This document shows positions 50,640-63,163 of a stretch of DNA of 64,000 nt, piece after piece (position 1 is the first letter of the stretch; every line of letters begins with the position of its first letter). Source of the DNA: Raphanus sativus (taxonomy: Eukaryota; Streptophyta; Magnoliopsida; Brassicales; Brassicaceae). Position numbers and translations under genes: made by a program. The notes under the pieces are model-generated. The model did no database searches, was not told the origin of the DNA, and saw only the letters and a program-made list of their open reading frames with translations. The stretch spans positions 29,809,075 to 29,873,074 of the forward strand of contig NC_079514.1 in the NCBI RefSeq assembly GCF_000801105.2, in the 5' to 3' direction.

Positions 50640-51874
50640 TACTGCAGAAACACAACACATCGTTAATAACCAAATCTAGACCGTTAACCGAAGTGCCAAA
50701 CCGGTGAGATAGTTACCTCGTAATCGTTGTTAAGTTATGAATGGGCTGTTATCGAAAAAGCCCAATAACTAACCCAAAAGCTCTGTTAAAAGAACTTTTT
50801 CTCGACCTATTAATTGTTATTGACCTAACAAATTATCTCTTTACCTCTTGTGCTTTTCTTCCAGACCAAAGCCTCTCGGGTTTCTCAAGCCCAAACAGAT
50901 CTGGACATAGCGTTTTCTTCCTCGAGCTCGAAGGTAATGTTTCCGACCTTTGATTTTAATTTCGACTTAAAATTGTTTGTTCTTCGCGCAATTATTTCGA
51001 AACAGATCTGCAAAACTAATTCGAACCCGTCAACAAATATATCTACTCATGGAGGTTTTCGAAAATCGTTTTAATTATAAATCGATAAAGGCCGACTCGG
51101 ATCTGTAATAAATCTGGGCTCTAGTTCATCATGTCTAATCGATTTCAAAAAGTTCCAGATCTGTTCTTCCCAGATCTACGCTATCAGTTTAAAATACCGA
51201 ATCTACCCTCCCCCAATAATATTGATTAAAACGCTGCGTTTTGTGTCTCTTTTTTGTTTTTCTGTAGCCAAAGATGGAGACAGCAATGGAGGTATACAAT
51301 GACGTTGAGATCTGTTCGTGCCATAGCTTATGTTCTCTCTTGATCTCTCTCTTGATCTCTCTCTCTCTCTGAGTATCCTGGTGCAATCTGTGGCAGCTCT
51401 AGGGATTTTCGCTTCTGGATTTGAAGCTGGAGTTCAAGCCGCCATAATATTCTCTCATCTGTTTCGTCTCTTTAGTAATAACGAAAAGGTACGAACTTTG
51501 AATTTTTAAAAACAGATTCGAATTGAACTAGAAAGTATTGTGGAGGTCTTGATTTAAAAGCTATTATGATCTCTAGATTAGGCTCTGTGATCTTGTAAGT
51601 GGTAGGAATTGTGGATGAGAAGGTTTCGCGTTTGATTTAAACAAATTGGATTTTATTAGGCAACTCTGTAACTCATAAGCTTTCTTTTTTAAAATTAATT
51701 AATGAATTTTAATAGATAGAGATACTCCTTATTACGATGATAATTGCTTACAAAGTGAGAAGGTTTAGGGCCCAACAACTTTGCGGGCTTTAATGAATAT
51801 TGTAACAAACCCTAATTTTTCTCAATTTCTCCTTCCTGCAAAATCCAACAAGAACTGAGCAAGAACGCGGAGAG
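50640..51874 (+). other. gene-poor stretch with a possible orphan exon at 51382-51488
   Basis: This 1.2 kb precedes the Rpr2-domain gene. Much of it is unique-looking leader or promoter DNA. At about 51382-51488 an open stretch reads LVQSVAALGIFASGFEAGVQ and AAIIFSHLFRLFSNNEK, ending at a GT donor (AAAAG/GTACGAAC). Near 51275 lies an ATG with METAMEVYNDVE in another frame, followed by a CT-rich run (51335-51372). It may be the leftover of a small gene; I do not recognise it. A promoter for the downstream gene probably lies at about 51700-51850. Confidence 0.3.
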
Positions 51875-52815
51875 ATGGGGAAACGGGGAGGAGCTAACAA
51901 GCTTACAAAAGCTCAAGGAGGACCTAATCTCAAGTCTGTGCTCAGACACGAGCACTTAAAGAATCTCGCTCTCTGGTCTACCTGCGGAGATTCTCCCATC
52001 CCGTCCTTAGCTACTTTCTTCGGTCGGCGTCTCGCAGCCGATGGACAAGCTTCCGACATTCCTCACGATCCTGACCTCTTCTCTTGTCAAAGGTGAACAT
52101 TAATCCATAACGATTTGTCTTTCAAAGACATTTTAATTGTAGCTTTTTGTCTTACGTCTTGTTTGTCTGATTTTTCTATTAGGTACTTTTGTTCTCATTA
52201 GGGAATATATGTTTGTTTCTCTCGTGTAGGTGTGAGACTGTTCTTCAGCCTGGCTTCAATTGTAATGTTAGAATCGACAAGGTTTCGGCTAACAAGAAGA
52301 AACACATGAGGAGAAGGTACAAGAAGAAGCCTAACATGTTTCTGCCTCAGAACAATGTAGTTTACTACTGCAACTTGTGTTCTCACCGTAATCTCAAGAG
52401 AGGTACTACAAAAGGTCAGATGAAAGACATGTACCCGCCCAAGCCGAAAACAACTCGTCCACGTCCCAAGATTGATAAAGATGTGACGGTGGTGGTAGCG
52501 CCTCGAGAAATCGGAAGTAACATACTACTTCCTTCTTCGCCTGAAAGAAGAGTTGAGAATGTTAGTGTTGTGGAGAATACACCAAAGCCAATGCTTACAC
52601 TGGAGAGAGAGAAGAGAATAAGGAAATCCAAAAGTAAGAAACCAGTTGAGCCCGAAAGTGTTCCTGAGAAAAAAGCAACAGTTGGTGGTGGTGGTGGTGG
52701 AGGATCGAATAAGAGGAAGAGAAAAGCATGGACAAGTATGAAGGAGTTGTCTGAGACTACTACAACAAACAAGGGTTCCAGTTCTGTAAACTTTAAAATA
52801 CCCTTTCTCTTGTGA
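51875..52815 (+). CDS. RNase P Rpr2/Rpp21/SNM1 subunit domain protein
   Basis: Exons 51875-52092 and 52230-52815 join in frame (AG/G) to give 267 residues. The start MGKRGGANKLTKAQGG is preceded by a plain leader. Two pairs of cysteines, FSCQRC (about 70-73, spanning the intron) and YYCNLC (about 112-115), form the zinc ribbon of the Rpr2/Rpp21 family, with basic stretches between (KKKHMRRRYKKKP). The C-terminal half is low-complexity with a glycine run (about 219-226) and a KRKRK nuclear-type signal. Rpp21 binds the RNA of RNase P/MRP in tRNA and rRNA processing; whether this plant relative does so is inferred. By recall it is At5g41270-like. It is intact. Confidence 0.86.
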
Positions 52816-52819
52816 TTTT

Positions 52820-53586
52820 CTTCTATGTGATATCTGACCCAACACTAAGTGAAGTTTTTCGAATTAGCCCTATCTCGTCTTTGTTTTCATCTTCTACATC
52901 TATATTTGTTACTATTATTTTTAGTGTAAATGACACTGACACAGACTAATCAAATACATGTCCTAGTATAACGGGCTCGAGTAATAGATTTTATGGCTGT
53001 GAGTTGGCTGTGAGAAAAATGAGAACTGTCCAGTGCACTCATACTCACTAATCAATCCCAATATGTTGTCAATATAACACTCACTTTTGATTTGAAAAAC
53101 GGAGTGTATGGAGTACATATTTGTATTAGTGACACTAACACAGACTAGTTAATTACATCAGCAGAACAAGCTGTCAATATGAAGCTCAATTATGATCTGA
53201 GATACAGTGTTATAGGTCATCATTAACTACGTTGTACTGGTTTTAAGATCATTGCATTGCGTTCATCATATATTTCACATATTTATTGGTTTCACTTTCA
53301 CAGTTAATTTGGACCCTTATTTAATCCCTAGTTTGATATATGCTAAACCCATTGGTCAACTCTTTTTGGGAGAATCAAAGAAAAGAAAAGAAAAACAAAA
53401 GTATACGTATAAACAAAGACCAAGATATGTTGTTAAAAAGAAAAACAAACACCAAGATAAGAAATACAAAAACGAAAACAAAAGTTTAAGTTAAACAAAG
53501 ACCAAGATGACTAACGTAAAAAGAAGTTAAATACGGCCTAAAGAAACTTGTTAGAAATCATTTCTCACAACCACAAAGGCAAGAAC
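52820..53586. other. intergenic DNA between two same-strand genes
   Basis: AT-rich. A near-duplicated phrase (GACACTGACACAGACTAAT at about 52930 and GACACTAACACAGACTAGT at about 53131) suggests an old local duplication. No gene is seen. Confidence 0.5.
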
Positions 53587-54669
53587 ATGGCAACATCAAA
53601 GAAACTATCTGCTTTCTTTTGCCACTCCTTTCTCTTATATCTTCTCTTCACCACTAACCAAACGATGTCCGAATCCGACCACATGGAGACTTTCTGCAAC
53701 AAATCATCCGGAAACTTCACTCGCAGCTCAACTTACCACACAAATCTCAACACCCTTCTCGCCACACTAAGCAACCAGTCGTCCCTCGCTAACTATTACA
53801 ACCTAACGACCGGTCTAGCTTCAGACACAGTATACGGAATGTTCGTATGCATAGGAGACGTCAACAGAACAACGTGCAACTCCTGCGTTAAGACCGCAAC
53901 AGTCAAGATCTCCAAAAACTGTACCAACAACCGTGAAGCAATCATTTACTATTTCAATTGTATGGTTCGTTACTCAGATAAGTTCTTCCTCTCCACTTTA
54001 GAGACACAGCCTAATAACTTTTGGTTGTCTACCGATCCAATACCCAAAACATTTGGTAAATTTGGAGAGAGGCTGTCTGACAAAATGGGTGAAGTTATCG
54101 TCAGATCGTCTATGTTATCTTCGTCATTTACTCCATATTATCTTATGGATACGACTAGATTCGATAACGTGTATGATCTTGAGTCTATTGTTCAGTGCAC
54201 TCCTTATTTGGATCCGGGAAACTGTACCACATGCCTGAAACTTGCGTTGCAAGAGATGATTGACTGTTGTGGTGATAAGCGTTGGGCTATGATCTGGACT
54301 CCTAAATGTCTTGTGAGTTTTGATACCTACAACTCATCCCCTACTCATAGCGGGTCCTTCTCGATCAGAGGTGAGCATGTATATATTTCTAAATATAATG
54401 ATGGGTTTATACTTTATATCTAGAGATCAGTAGACGATACGTAACTTTCACATGTCAAGAGTATAAGCTGTAGTAGCTTTCAGGTTCTAAAAATTATATT
54501 CCAAATTTCTATTTATCTAATTTAGAAATTAAATATACTGAAGACGATAAATAAGTACAAAACAGCTGCAACATTATTTGATCCCTTATTCTTTTCTACA
54601 GGATGTAATAAACTTGGGGGAATGGTTCTTGCTGTGGCTGCTTCGGTGTTAGCATTTTTGGGTTTATGA
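53587..54669 (+). CDS. cysteine-rich repeat secretory protein (two DUF26 domains)
   Basis: Exons 53587-54370 and 54602-54669 join in frame (G/GA) to give 283 residues. The start MATSKKLSAFFCHSFLLYLL leads into a signal peptide to about residue 28. Two DUF26 (Gnk2) domains follow, each with the C-x8-C-x2-C core: CIGDVNRTTCNSC (about 96-108) and CTPYLDPGNCTTC (about 206-218). There are several N-glycosylation sites (NKSS, NFTR, NRTT). The second exon adds CNKLGGMVLAVAASVLAFLG, a short hydrophobic tail that could be a GPI signal or membrane anchor. DUF26 secreted proteins act in the apoplast; some bind mannose. By recall it is close to At5g41280/At5g41290. An in-frame upstream ATG at 53548 is less likely because it would precede the signal peptide. 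Confidence 0.9.
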
Positions 54670-55294
54670 TAAGGTTTGCAATTTTTCATGTTAAAGCTTA
54701 ATAAGATAAGATCAATTTTCCGTTATTTTCGCGTCATGCTTATGTTTTTTTCTCTTTAAATCTTAATCCGGTTATATTCAGTTGCTGTGAGGATTAAATT
54801 TTACAAAATAATTTTGTCCTTTTCATTTGAAAACATCTAGGAACAACTGACCAAGTAATTGAACCAAGTTTGTAATAGTTACTAAAATATGTTACACATT
54901 TAGTTTACAATCAAGGTTGTTAGATTCTACTTGTATGTTACACCATACACATCATAACAAGTATTTTCCATTTGATACATTTGATTACTTTTGAGTTTTT
55001 GATAAACAAAACATTTGTTAGTTCATGTAGTGTAGAAGAAAGAAAGCTTCCGAGCATATACTTGAATTTTAAATTTTTTTTTTCTGAAGAAACTTGAATC
55101 TTTTAAGTTACCGCAATAATATTCTTCATCGCTTTCTGGTAAGAGGTTTTACTGAAGTTGAAAAGCCATTGATCGGTTTTTTAGAACCTGTGATTAAAAG
55201 AGAAACACATCATATGACTCCATGCCAAACACTATGGATCTGAATGGTTACAACTTACAACATATGGAGTAATATTTTAGTGATATTTTGTTTG
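54670..55294. other. intergenic DNA between convergent genes
   Basis: AT-rich 3' flanks of the DUF26 gene (plus strand) and the kinesin (minus strand). No other gene is apparent. Confidence 0.5.
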
Positions 55295-58200
55295 TCATTT
55301 TTGGTAAGCTACGTTTGGTTTCATACAACGCAACCATTGTTGGTTGTTAGAGTCAATGGTGAGATTACCTGTTAAAGCCTTAGAGGAGGAGGTGGAAATT
55401 GACAGACGAGAAGATCTCGTTTGGTCTGCTTTTACTGTATGCTTTAGTATCTTTGATGGTTCAACATTAGCTCTGCAATCAACAGATACACACAATGAAC
55501 ACCAGACAAAGATTAACTCTTAACTAAATCATAGGATTTAAAAGTAAAATTAACTATGATATATACTCACTTTTCATTTTGTTCTGATTGTTCAGCCATT
55601 TCATGAGGACTTGAGGTTTCGGAGAAGAGTTTCGAGCCATCAGTTTCTATCCCCATTGAAAGATAAATATCAGAAATATCACTCGGTGTTTCTTCAAAAT
55701 TTAAAAATTAATGGCCTAATAGGTCAATATATTATTGTCTTTAGGCGTACCGGATAACTTGGGCGATAATCTGGATTCATTTTGATGTATACGTTCATCT
55801 GCTGAATCTGAAGTTGTTCTTCCGAGTAAACGAGATCCTTGTCTTTGCCTTGAAGAGTTTGGTGACGCTCCTCCTAAAGAATGTCTTCTTGGAGAAGTAG
55901 ACTCAAACCTTAGATTGTTTAAACCACTTCTTTTGGTACAGTTTATATTCTGAAACTTTTGAAGTTCTTCGTCTTTCTTTGCAATCAAATCTTTCAAGTT
56001 AGATACCTGCATGCAATATCAAGATTTAGTGATTAAAAATATAATTAGACACAACTCTCACCAAAAATTTGTATATGATACTTTTTAAGTTTTTCATGAA
56101 TAAAATTTTGAGGGTTTAATTGAACCGTAAAATATTAGAAGTACCTCTTGCATGAGTTGTCTAACATCTCGTCCCTCCTTATAGCTTCTAGCTGCACCTA
56201 ACTCGACACCCGAAACTCTTTCCGCGAATTTCAAAGTACTTACTGTCTCAGCATATGAATCTTCATCAGGATTTATCTGAACGAACATAAGAGTTTTCGC
56301 TTGTCCTCCTAACAAATTAAAATAAAAGCGTTATAAAACAAAAAAGAATGTCACATAGTCAAAGAAATTCATCATTATTCGGAGATAGTACCTAAGGAAT
56401 TTTGGAGGACTTGGGTCAGCTTGCTGTTTCTATAAGGGACATGAGGATTCTTATGTGCTAGAGCGAATATAACATCTCCAAGAGCAGACAATGACTTGTT
56501 TATATGTTGAGCTTCTTTGAGTCTATCTCCGGTTACTTCAGAGCGATCGATCCTCTCACTTCCAGCAAGATCAACCAAATGCAAACTGCCACGCAATTCG
56601 GAGTCAGTCTTGACATCAACACCGCGTACATGAACAGAAAGAACACTGCGAAAAAAAAGAAGACCAAACAATTTTTTGGCTTAGCTATGCAATGCATATA
56701 TATACACTTAAAGAGGGAAAATTGTCTTTAAACCTGTGTGATCTACTACTCTTTTCGTTAAGAGCTGTTGCACCTACAGCTCTGTTCGTCAATCCAATAT
56801 TCATCAATTCAAGAACATCATCAGTTGATCTTACACAATGCATGCTTGAATCAGGAACTGCGAGGCCATTTGGTAAAGCAGTATTCCAAATCCCAAGTGT
56901 GCGCAAATTAAGGAAGATTAACTTTTAAAAATAAAATAAAAATGGTACAGTGTTGAATACTAGATTAGATTAGAGAAGGATATCTTCTACTGGGACCATC
57001 ATCAGAAAGTAGGTCACGAACTTGCTCATTATAAATCTCAACCATTTGAACACCAACTTCATACAGCACTGTGTTTTGACTACTTTGAGTTAAGTGGAAC
57101 AAGTCATTTAAAGCTCTATAGTTTACACCCCGATGTTCTTCTGAATTTATGCTTGGTCCGCTCTGGATACATAAAATGGAAAACACATGTTTGATATAAA
57201 CTCATAAAGAATGACATCATCTTATCTTTTACTTAGCTATGTTTCCTTACCATTGTATAAATCTTTCCAGAACCTGTTTGACCATAAGCAAATATGCACA
57301 CATTATAGCCATCAAGAAGGGAACGAATCAACGGTTGAGTATCTAAGAATACTTCCTCTGCATAAAAAAAGATTCAGTACAACTTTTTAAGTATATTTTC
57401 CTCGTTTGCAAATACAGAAGAGGCTTAAACCTTGAGTTGATGAAGGGCCAAAGACTTTGTTGAATTTAAAGAACCGATGAGTGTCTTTGCCTTGCTTTAA
57501 GGGGTTTGCAACCACCAACTCACCATTCTCACCTGTGTACTCTATTGATGTTTCTTTCTTGTTTTGTCCTTTAAGGAATGGTCTTATCCGGCAATAGACT
57601 CTAATATTCCCTTTATGTAAGAAATACAATTTATATGATGGCAAAGCAGTTGTTCAAAAAAAAAAGATGGCAAGAATCAAAATTTATTAGTCTACAAAAT
57701 GCTTGAAAAGGTGAAGTAGAGTTAGCAACGTTAACTTTGAACAAAAAAAAAGAGTTAGCAACGTAACAATATTTCTTCAATATAAAAAGTTCAGTGATTC
57801 TCTAATATTTGTGCCAAGATTTTATTTCCAATATGCCAAAAATGTTCTTCACAACACGATTTCATAAATTACACCTTTTTAAAAAAAATTATACCTTTTA
57901 GTTCTTGCACTTCATTGTAAAGCCTTCGGTTCTCTTCAACAACTACCTGGTAGTTTTTTGCTGCATGAACCACTCCTCTAAGCTTTAAGCCTAAGAAGTA
58001 GATTATTAGTACATATAAAAAAATGAAGCCAAAAAGAAACAGAAAAATGATCTTACCGTAGTAATTTAGATCTTGGAAGTAGTTTTCTCCTGTCTTTAGA
58101 ACTTCATGTTTCAAAGACATAGAGGTAGATTTCAACTCCTACAGAATTCACATAAGTTGATGATAGTTAGAGAATTATAAGAACTCTTTTTGTTCTGGGC

Positions 58201-58581
58201 AACCACACAAATGTATTAAAAACCCAATTACAAAAGCTTACAAAACCATCAATTAAGTCAAATAACCTGCAAAGCCTCTGACTGGTTGTGTATAAAGCTC
58301 TTGTATGTTTGCTCTTTCTTCTCCCATATTTTCATTTTGGTCTCACATAACTTTTCGAGCTCTTTCACTTTATTAGTTGAGTCTACTACACGTAACTCTG
58401 ACTCTTCTAATTGCTTCTCCAACACAGTTTTAGCTTGCTGGGCATATAATTCTAGTTCCAAAAATTGTTTTTCATGTGTCTCTTTCAAAACTTCAAGTTC
58501 TTGCTTCAACTTAGCAAGCTCAGCATCACTGCGCTCTTTTTTCCTTTTCAGTTGGAGTACATCTTGTTCTTCTGACCTTAG
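55295..58581 (-). CDS. KIN-14 type kinesin, 5'-truncated by a segmental duplication
   Basis: Twelve exons in transcript order: 58581-58267, 58138-58057, 57990-57895, 57610-57431, 57357-57251, 57162-56984, 56898-56734, 56645-56392, 56308-56145, 56006-55751, 55646-55571, 55472-55295. They give 683 codons in one frame. Exons 1-3 are coiled coil. The neck and motor start at [18 protein letters not shown], the minus-end-directed KIN-14 signature. The motor has the P-loop [19 protein letters not shown] (switch I) and LVDLAGSE (switch II). The P-loop Thr, which helps hold Mg-ATP, is Ile here, so ATPase activity is doubtful. The tail is Ser/Arg-rich. Upstream exons (in relatives a calponin-homology domain) are missing: duplicated DNA begins 70 bp before the first exon. 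By recall it is At5g41310-like. It is a probable pseudogene with an open frame. Confidence 0.88.
56899..56983 (-). other. U12-type AT-AC intron in the kinesin gene
   Basis: The donor is ATATCCTT exactly (56983-56976). TTCCTTAAT, the U12 branch-site consensus, lies 9 nt before the acceptor, and the intron ends in AC (GCGCAC). Splicing here gives [10 protein letters not shown] then [12 protein letters not shown] in frame; no GT-AG choice restores the motor sequence. Confidence 0.88.
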
Positions 58582-59504
58582 CTACAGACCACAAGATAGT
58601 AATACATTTGAACATTTTCTTGAAAATGGCAACAAAATGAATAAAAGAAAGGCACATATATACATATAGACCGATCTTCCTATCTCTCTTCCTCCTTCAC
58701 TTTTATGTTCACTTTCTATCTTTAGTTCTATAGTTCAATAATACTTCTATGGAGTATATTTTGTTATTTTTTACTTCTAGTTTTTTTTTTGCTAAACATA
58801 ATCTATAAAAGAAAGGCTTTACAAAAATCAAATTTAAGAACAGAAAAGGACAGACGAGGAATAATGTGCTAGAAGCATGTTATAAAATTTATAGCTTAAT
58901 AAGCTAAAAGCTTACAGAACAAGAAAATCTGATTCCTAATTAGTCTTATGAGGAAACTCATTACACATGTCATCGACATTTATTTATTTTAACATTTAGT
59001 AATTTGCAATTTCTGTCACATTATCAAACACAATCTAGCTAATATCCTTTTCTCACTTTTATAATTGTTTTTTCCCTAAAATCATGTTCGATTTTTGTTG
59101 CTAGTAATCAGTAATTAAAACATGTTCGTTATGCAACTTTTGGTAATTTGCTTCAACCGATCGAGACTTTCAAAAATAGACCAAGCAGTTAATTTATAAC
59201 ATCAAAAATTTATCGTTAATTGCGGAAATCTTTCGGCAAAAAGTAATCGTTTCAGGAACAACAAAACAAACATACTTTGATTGTTGTTGCTAGTAGGTGG
59301 TATCTAACATTAACAATCAAACAAACTACATATCGTGTCGCTCATGCCAAACAACTCGCTTTGATTAGTATGTCGAATAACAAATATATATAAGACCATT
59401 ATACATAAAACTACGTAAACCCATATAGGTTTAAAGTACGTAATACATAAAAGTAAAAAGCTTAAAGTTTCAAAAAACAAAATCATAATTTAAAAATATG
59501 AACA

Positions 59505-59870
59505 TTATAAAACAAAGTCTTCCGTCTGATCAGAGGCTGGTGATGATCCATATATCTCGATTAGCTTTTGCAACACGACGACTTGGTTCCTAAGCCTGAC
59601 GATGTAATCCGCCGTTTCTTGAAACAGCTGTTCCGTATCTCCACTATTTGGTTTCTTCTCCACGTGATGATTGTGGTCCGTTTTGTTCGTCTCTGACGGA
59701 GGAAGAAGACTCTTAAGCGCCTGAAGCTTCTCGGAGAACTTATCTACGCTGTTTCCAGAGCAGTTCCTGAGAATGCTGGCTCGTGAAGAAACATCTGATC
59801 TTCTGCTTCCTAGTTTCTTGCTGTTTCTTCTTCCTCCTCTCGAGGATCTTTGAGTCTTCAAGATTCTCAT
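59505..59870 (-). CDS. small atypical bHLH protein, copy B
   Basis: The 121-residue product is identical to that at 30746-31111. The nearest upstream change is in the leader (GTAATAG to GGAATAG on the plus strand, about 59900), and about 230 bp further up there are a few others. The gene points toward the truncated kinesin, about 920 bp away on the same strand, so read-through could attach kinesin exons to its transcript; this is inference. With the same flanks copied, it probably keeps its promoter and doubles the dose of this regulator. Confidence 0.82.
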   Translation of the reverse strand: MRILKTQRSSRGGRRNSKKLGSRRSDVSSRASILRNCSGNSVDKFSEKLQALKSLLPPSETNKTDHNHHVEKKPNSGDTEQLFQETADYIVRLRNQVVVLQKLIEIYGSSPASDQTEDFVL

Positions 59871-62800
59871 CCTGAACGAAGAAGAAGAGAGGATTAGTTG
59901 GAATAGACTTTTGTTTCTTTATTTGTTTGAATGAGAGAAGAAAGAAGATTGGGGTTTATGTACGCTTGGTCACTCGTTTATGCCCCTGGAGTTACTGTTT
60001 ATTACGATAGTGCCACTAGTGGTGCTTTCATTCCTCTGTTTGTCGTCTTGCGCTTTTGTTTTTTGGTTGGGCCCTTGTGGTTTTAAAAAATCTTGATAAT
60101 ATCTTACTCTCACGTGCTCGTTGCCAAGTATCTCTCTCAGAGGTATAACCGTACGTAAACTAGTTTCATCCAATCTATATTTTGAACTTCATATTCAACA
60201 TAGAATGATGTTTGCTACATTGGTTATTAGCTTATTATATAACTTATTCTGTCTTCTTGGATCATTTCTTATTTCTTTGAAGAACAAGCCTAAAATACTA
60301 AACGCCAAATTGTCTGAAAGTTTTAGTTGTACGAATACCGACAGCACTGACATGTGGAGAGAAGGGTATATGTGTCAGTTGCTAAGATGGGAAAATCGGT
60401 TAAGTTAGCAAAGAGAGGAAGTGGGTGACGAGTGCACATTTGCCATATGATTTGACAGTAAAAGCCTGAGCCTTCTGTGAGGGCACATGATAAGTGTTTT
60501 TTGACAAATATGGTTTCCCTATATTACCCTTCTATAGTTATCCATAATTCATTTTTTGGGCATAACCATAATTCATTTTATATACATATTTAGAATTAAC
60601 TGTATGTACGAAGAAGGACGTTCACTTTGTTTATTTATAATCAAATGATTCAGTCAGTTTCATTTGATCAAATAAGTGTTTTCGTTTGATATCTTTGTTG
60701 GACCCCTTTTTGTTTTCTGTCAAGGTTGGACCCGTATGTTGTTCATTGTAATCTTTGTGTTTACTCTTCTGTTTAACATGGGTGATAACTCATGTCTTTT
60801 TCTTTATATTAAATGTCAATATCATAAGACAATATATATATCATAAGACAATTTTTTTCAAAAAAAATATATCATAAGATTTGATATTTTTGTTCCTTTC
60901 TGACTACATATTCTAAAAAAAAAAATTGTTCTTCTACTGTGTTCAAGTAAAATAAGTTTTTTTTGTAAACAAAAGTAAGTAAAATAAGTGACGAACAAGT
61001 GACAATTTATGAAATTATATTTTTATTTGAATATGTGACTGCTATTTTCACCATTCCAAAACGTCTTTCAATTTTTTGGTAATTTTAAAATTGATTTCAA
61101 TTATATACTTTAGACTTGCTAAAAAGCCTAAAAAGCCAATTATAGCGTTTATGATTATCTTATGAGGGGCAATTTGGTCAATAAAAGGAGAGAATAAGCG
61201 CATTAAAACAAAATGTGCTTCGTAGAGAGGTGTTGCATGTGAATCTGTTATGAGCCAGCAAACCCTCATTGGACAAACAGTTTTTATTTTTTTTAAATGA
61301 TAAATTTTGAATCAGAAAAACAAGTTGTTTTGAAGTAAGAGAACCGGGAAAAATTAAACCGGAACCGGTTTGATTAAAAAGGACAGAGAAAAAGAGCATG
61401 TGAAAGCACATGGAAGTAGATAAAGCAAAGGAGACAGAGAAGGAAGCATGGAAGTGATCAGAGAGCATGTTCTGTATATTCCCTGCATGCAAATAGCTTC
61501 CTGCTCTTTTTTTTTTGATAATGCCAAAAAATAGGAAGATTATATAATTAAGATGGTTCTAAGATTTGATTAATTTAATAAATAAAAAGGAAGGGGTTAT
61601 CTTTTAATAGTTTTGATTTGGTGCACATGGTTTACTATCTAGATTTCAGGTTAATAGCATGTGTTTAGCTGTTCCACCCCGTGACTGATTTGTGTACATT
61701 GATGGGAATAATAAGTTCATTTGACTACTACTACTAATAATAATAATAATTTATCTAGCTTTAGATATTGGGAAATTGCACCCTATAACTATTAAAAAAA
61801 ATCAAATCCACTGTCTAACCAAAAACACCCTCTTTCTCTTTATTTTTCTTCCTATCTCTCTTTAACTTCTCACTAAAAATCTAACTACCTCTTTTTTTTG
61901 GTTATTTGGCAAATAAACCATTAGATATTCCTAGTTTACCGAAATGTTCAACTAGTCTCGGAGATGAGCATATCCTTTAGCAATAAATCCACCACGGTCC
62001 ACGGCTAAAGCATTGGAACCAAAGTCTTAGTGACCAAATGATCCATGCATAGAGTTTTGACTCTGTAGAACTGAACACGAGGCCGTAGTGAGACTACGTT
62101 TTTGGTCTATTGTGCCAGCAGATAGGGGTTGAACTTTATAATCTTCTAGTAAAAAAGTTTCTGCTAATGAACTATGGGTACATGGCCGGATATAGGCGTA
62201 AACCAGTGAAACATTAATTTTGGCCTCAAAAGTTATTTTTTTACTAATGTTCTTAATAAATGTTCTAATCCTTTTAAATTTCTGATCGGTCTGTATAGGT
62301 AAACCACATGGATCAAAGTCTAAATGATCAAACTGGCTCATGCATAGAGATTGGAAAACGTGGGCTACAACAAGTTTACGTCCTTAACTGATTCAATACC
62401 AGTGACCAAGCACGGTTAACTTTATTATAACGAATAATGCAGTATTTCTATTAGTCCTTTTGTCAATAACATAGGATAAATTTTGAAAAATACAGATGTT
62501 GTTTAGTCAGTACTGTGTTTAGTTGATCATGTTCTGACCAATGTAAAGTTATTTCTCAAATCTCAACGTGTTCATACATGTTGCACATCTGTAGTTGATT
62601 ATGTATTCATGTTCTAACCAATATATAGTTATTTCTCAACGTGTTAATACATGTTTCACATCTGTATTTGAATTGGAGTGTCGACATTTCGTTATGAACT
62701 GGCAACACAAAAACAGTAAATAAAATTCTAATTTCTATTATTTGATTTTATTCAGTAACCCACCAATATAACAAAACTTATTTACAAAGAAAGTAGATAA

Positions 62801-63163
62801 GTTTTGATAATTTATAAAGCAAAACCATACTGACGCACTGTATCAGCTATATTCATTCTTAATATTTATATCTTCAATAAAAAGTTCTCAACGCCTTACA
62901 CAGTATAATGGATACATGTGCTAATAAGGAGGTGAGAGAACAAAAGTTTATGGCTTTTGTTTTGTTTGTTTGATGAAAGTGGAAGTGATGAGGGACAAAA
63001 TGATATAGGGCCGGGACAATATATTTTTCTTTGTATAAATAAGTAACAAAAAGTCTCTACAAAATTAGATGTTGACGAGACATCTTTTTACTGCCTTGTG
63101 TTCCTTCCTTAACATTCTGCGTCTCAAATCAAAATTGAAAAACATTCGATTACACTTTGTTTT

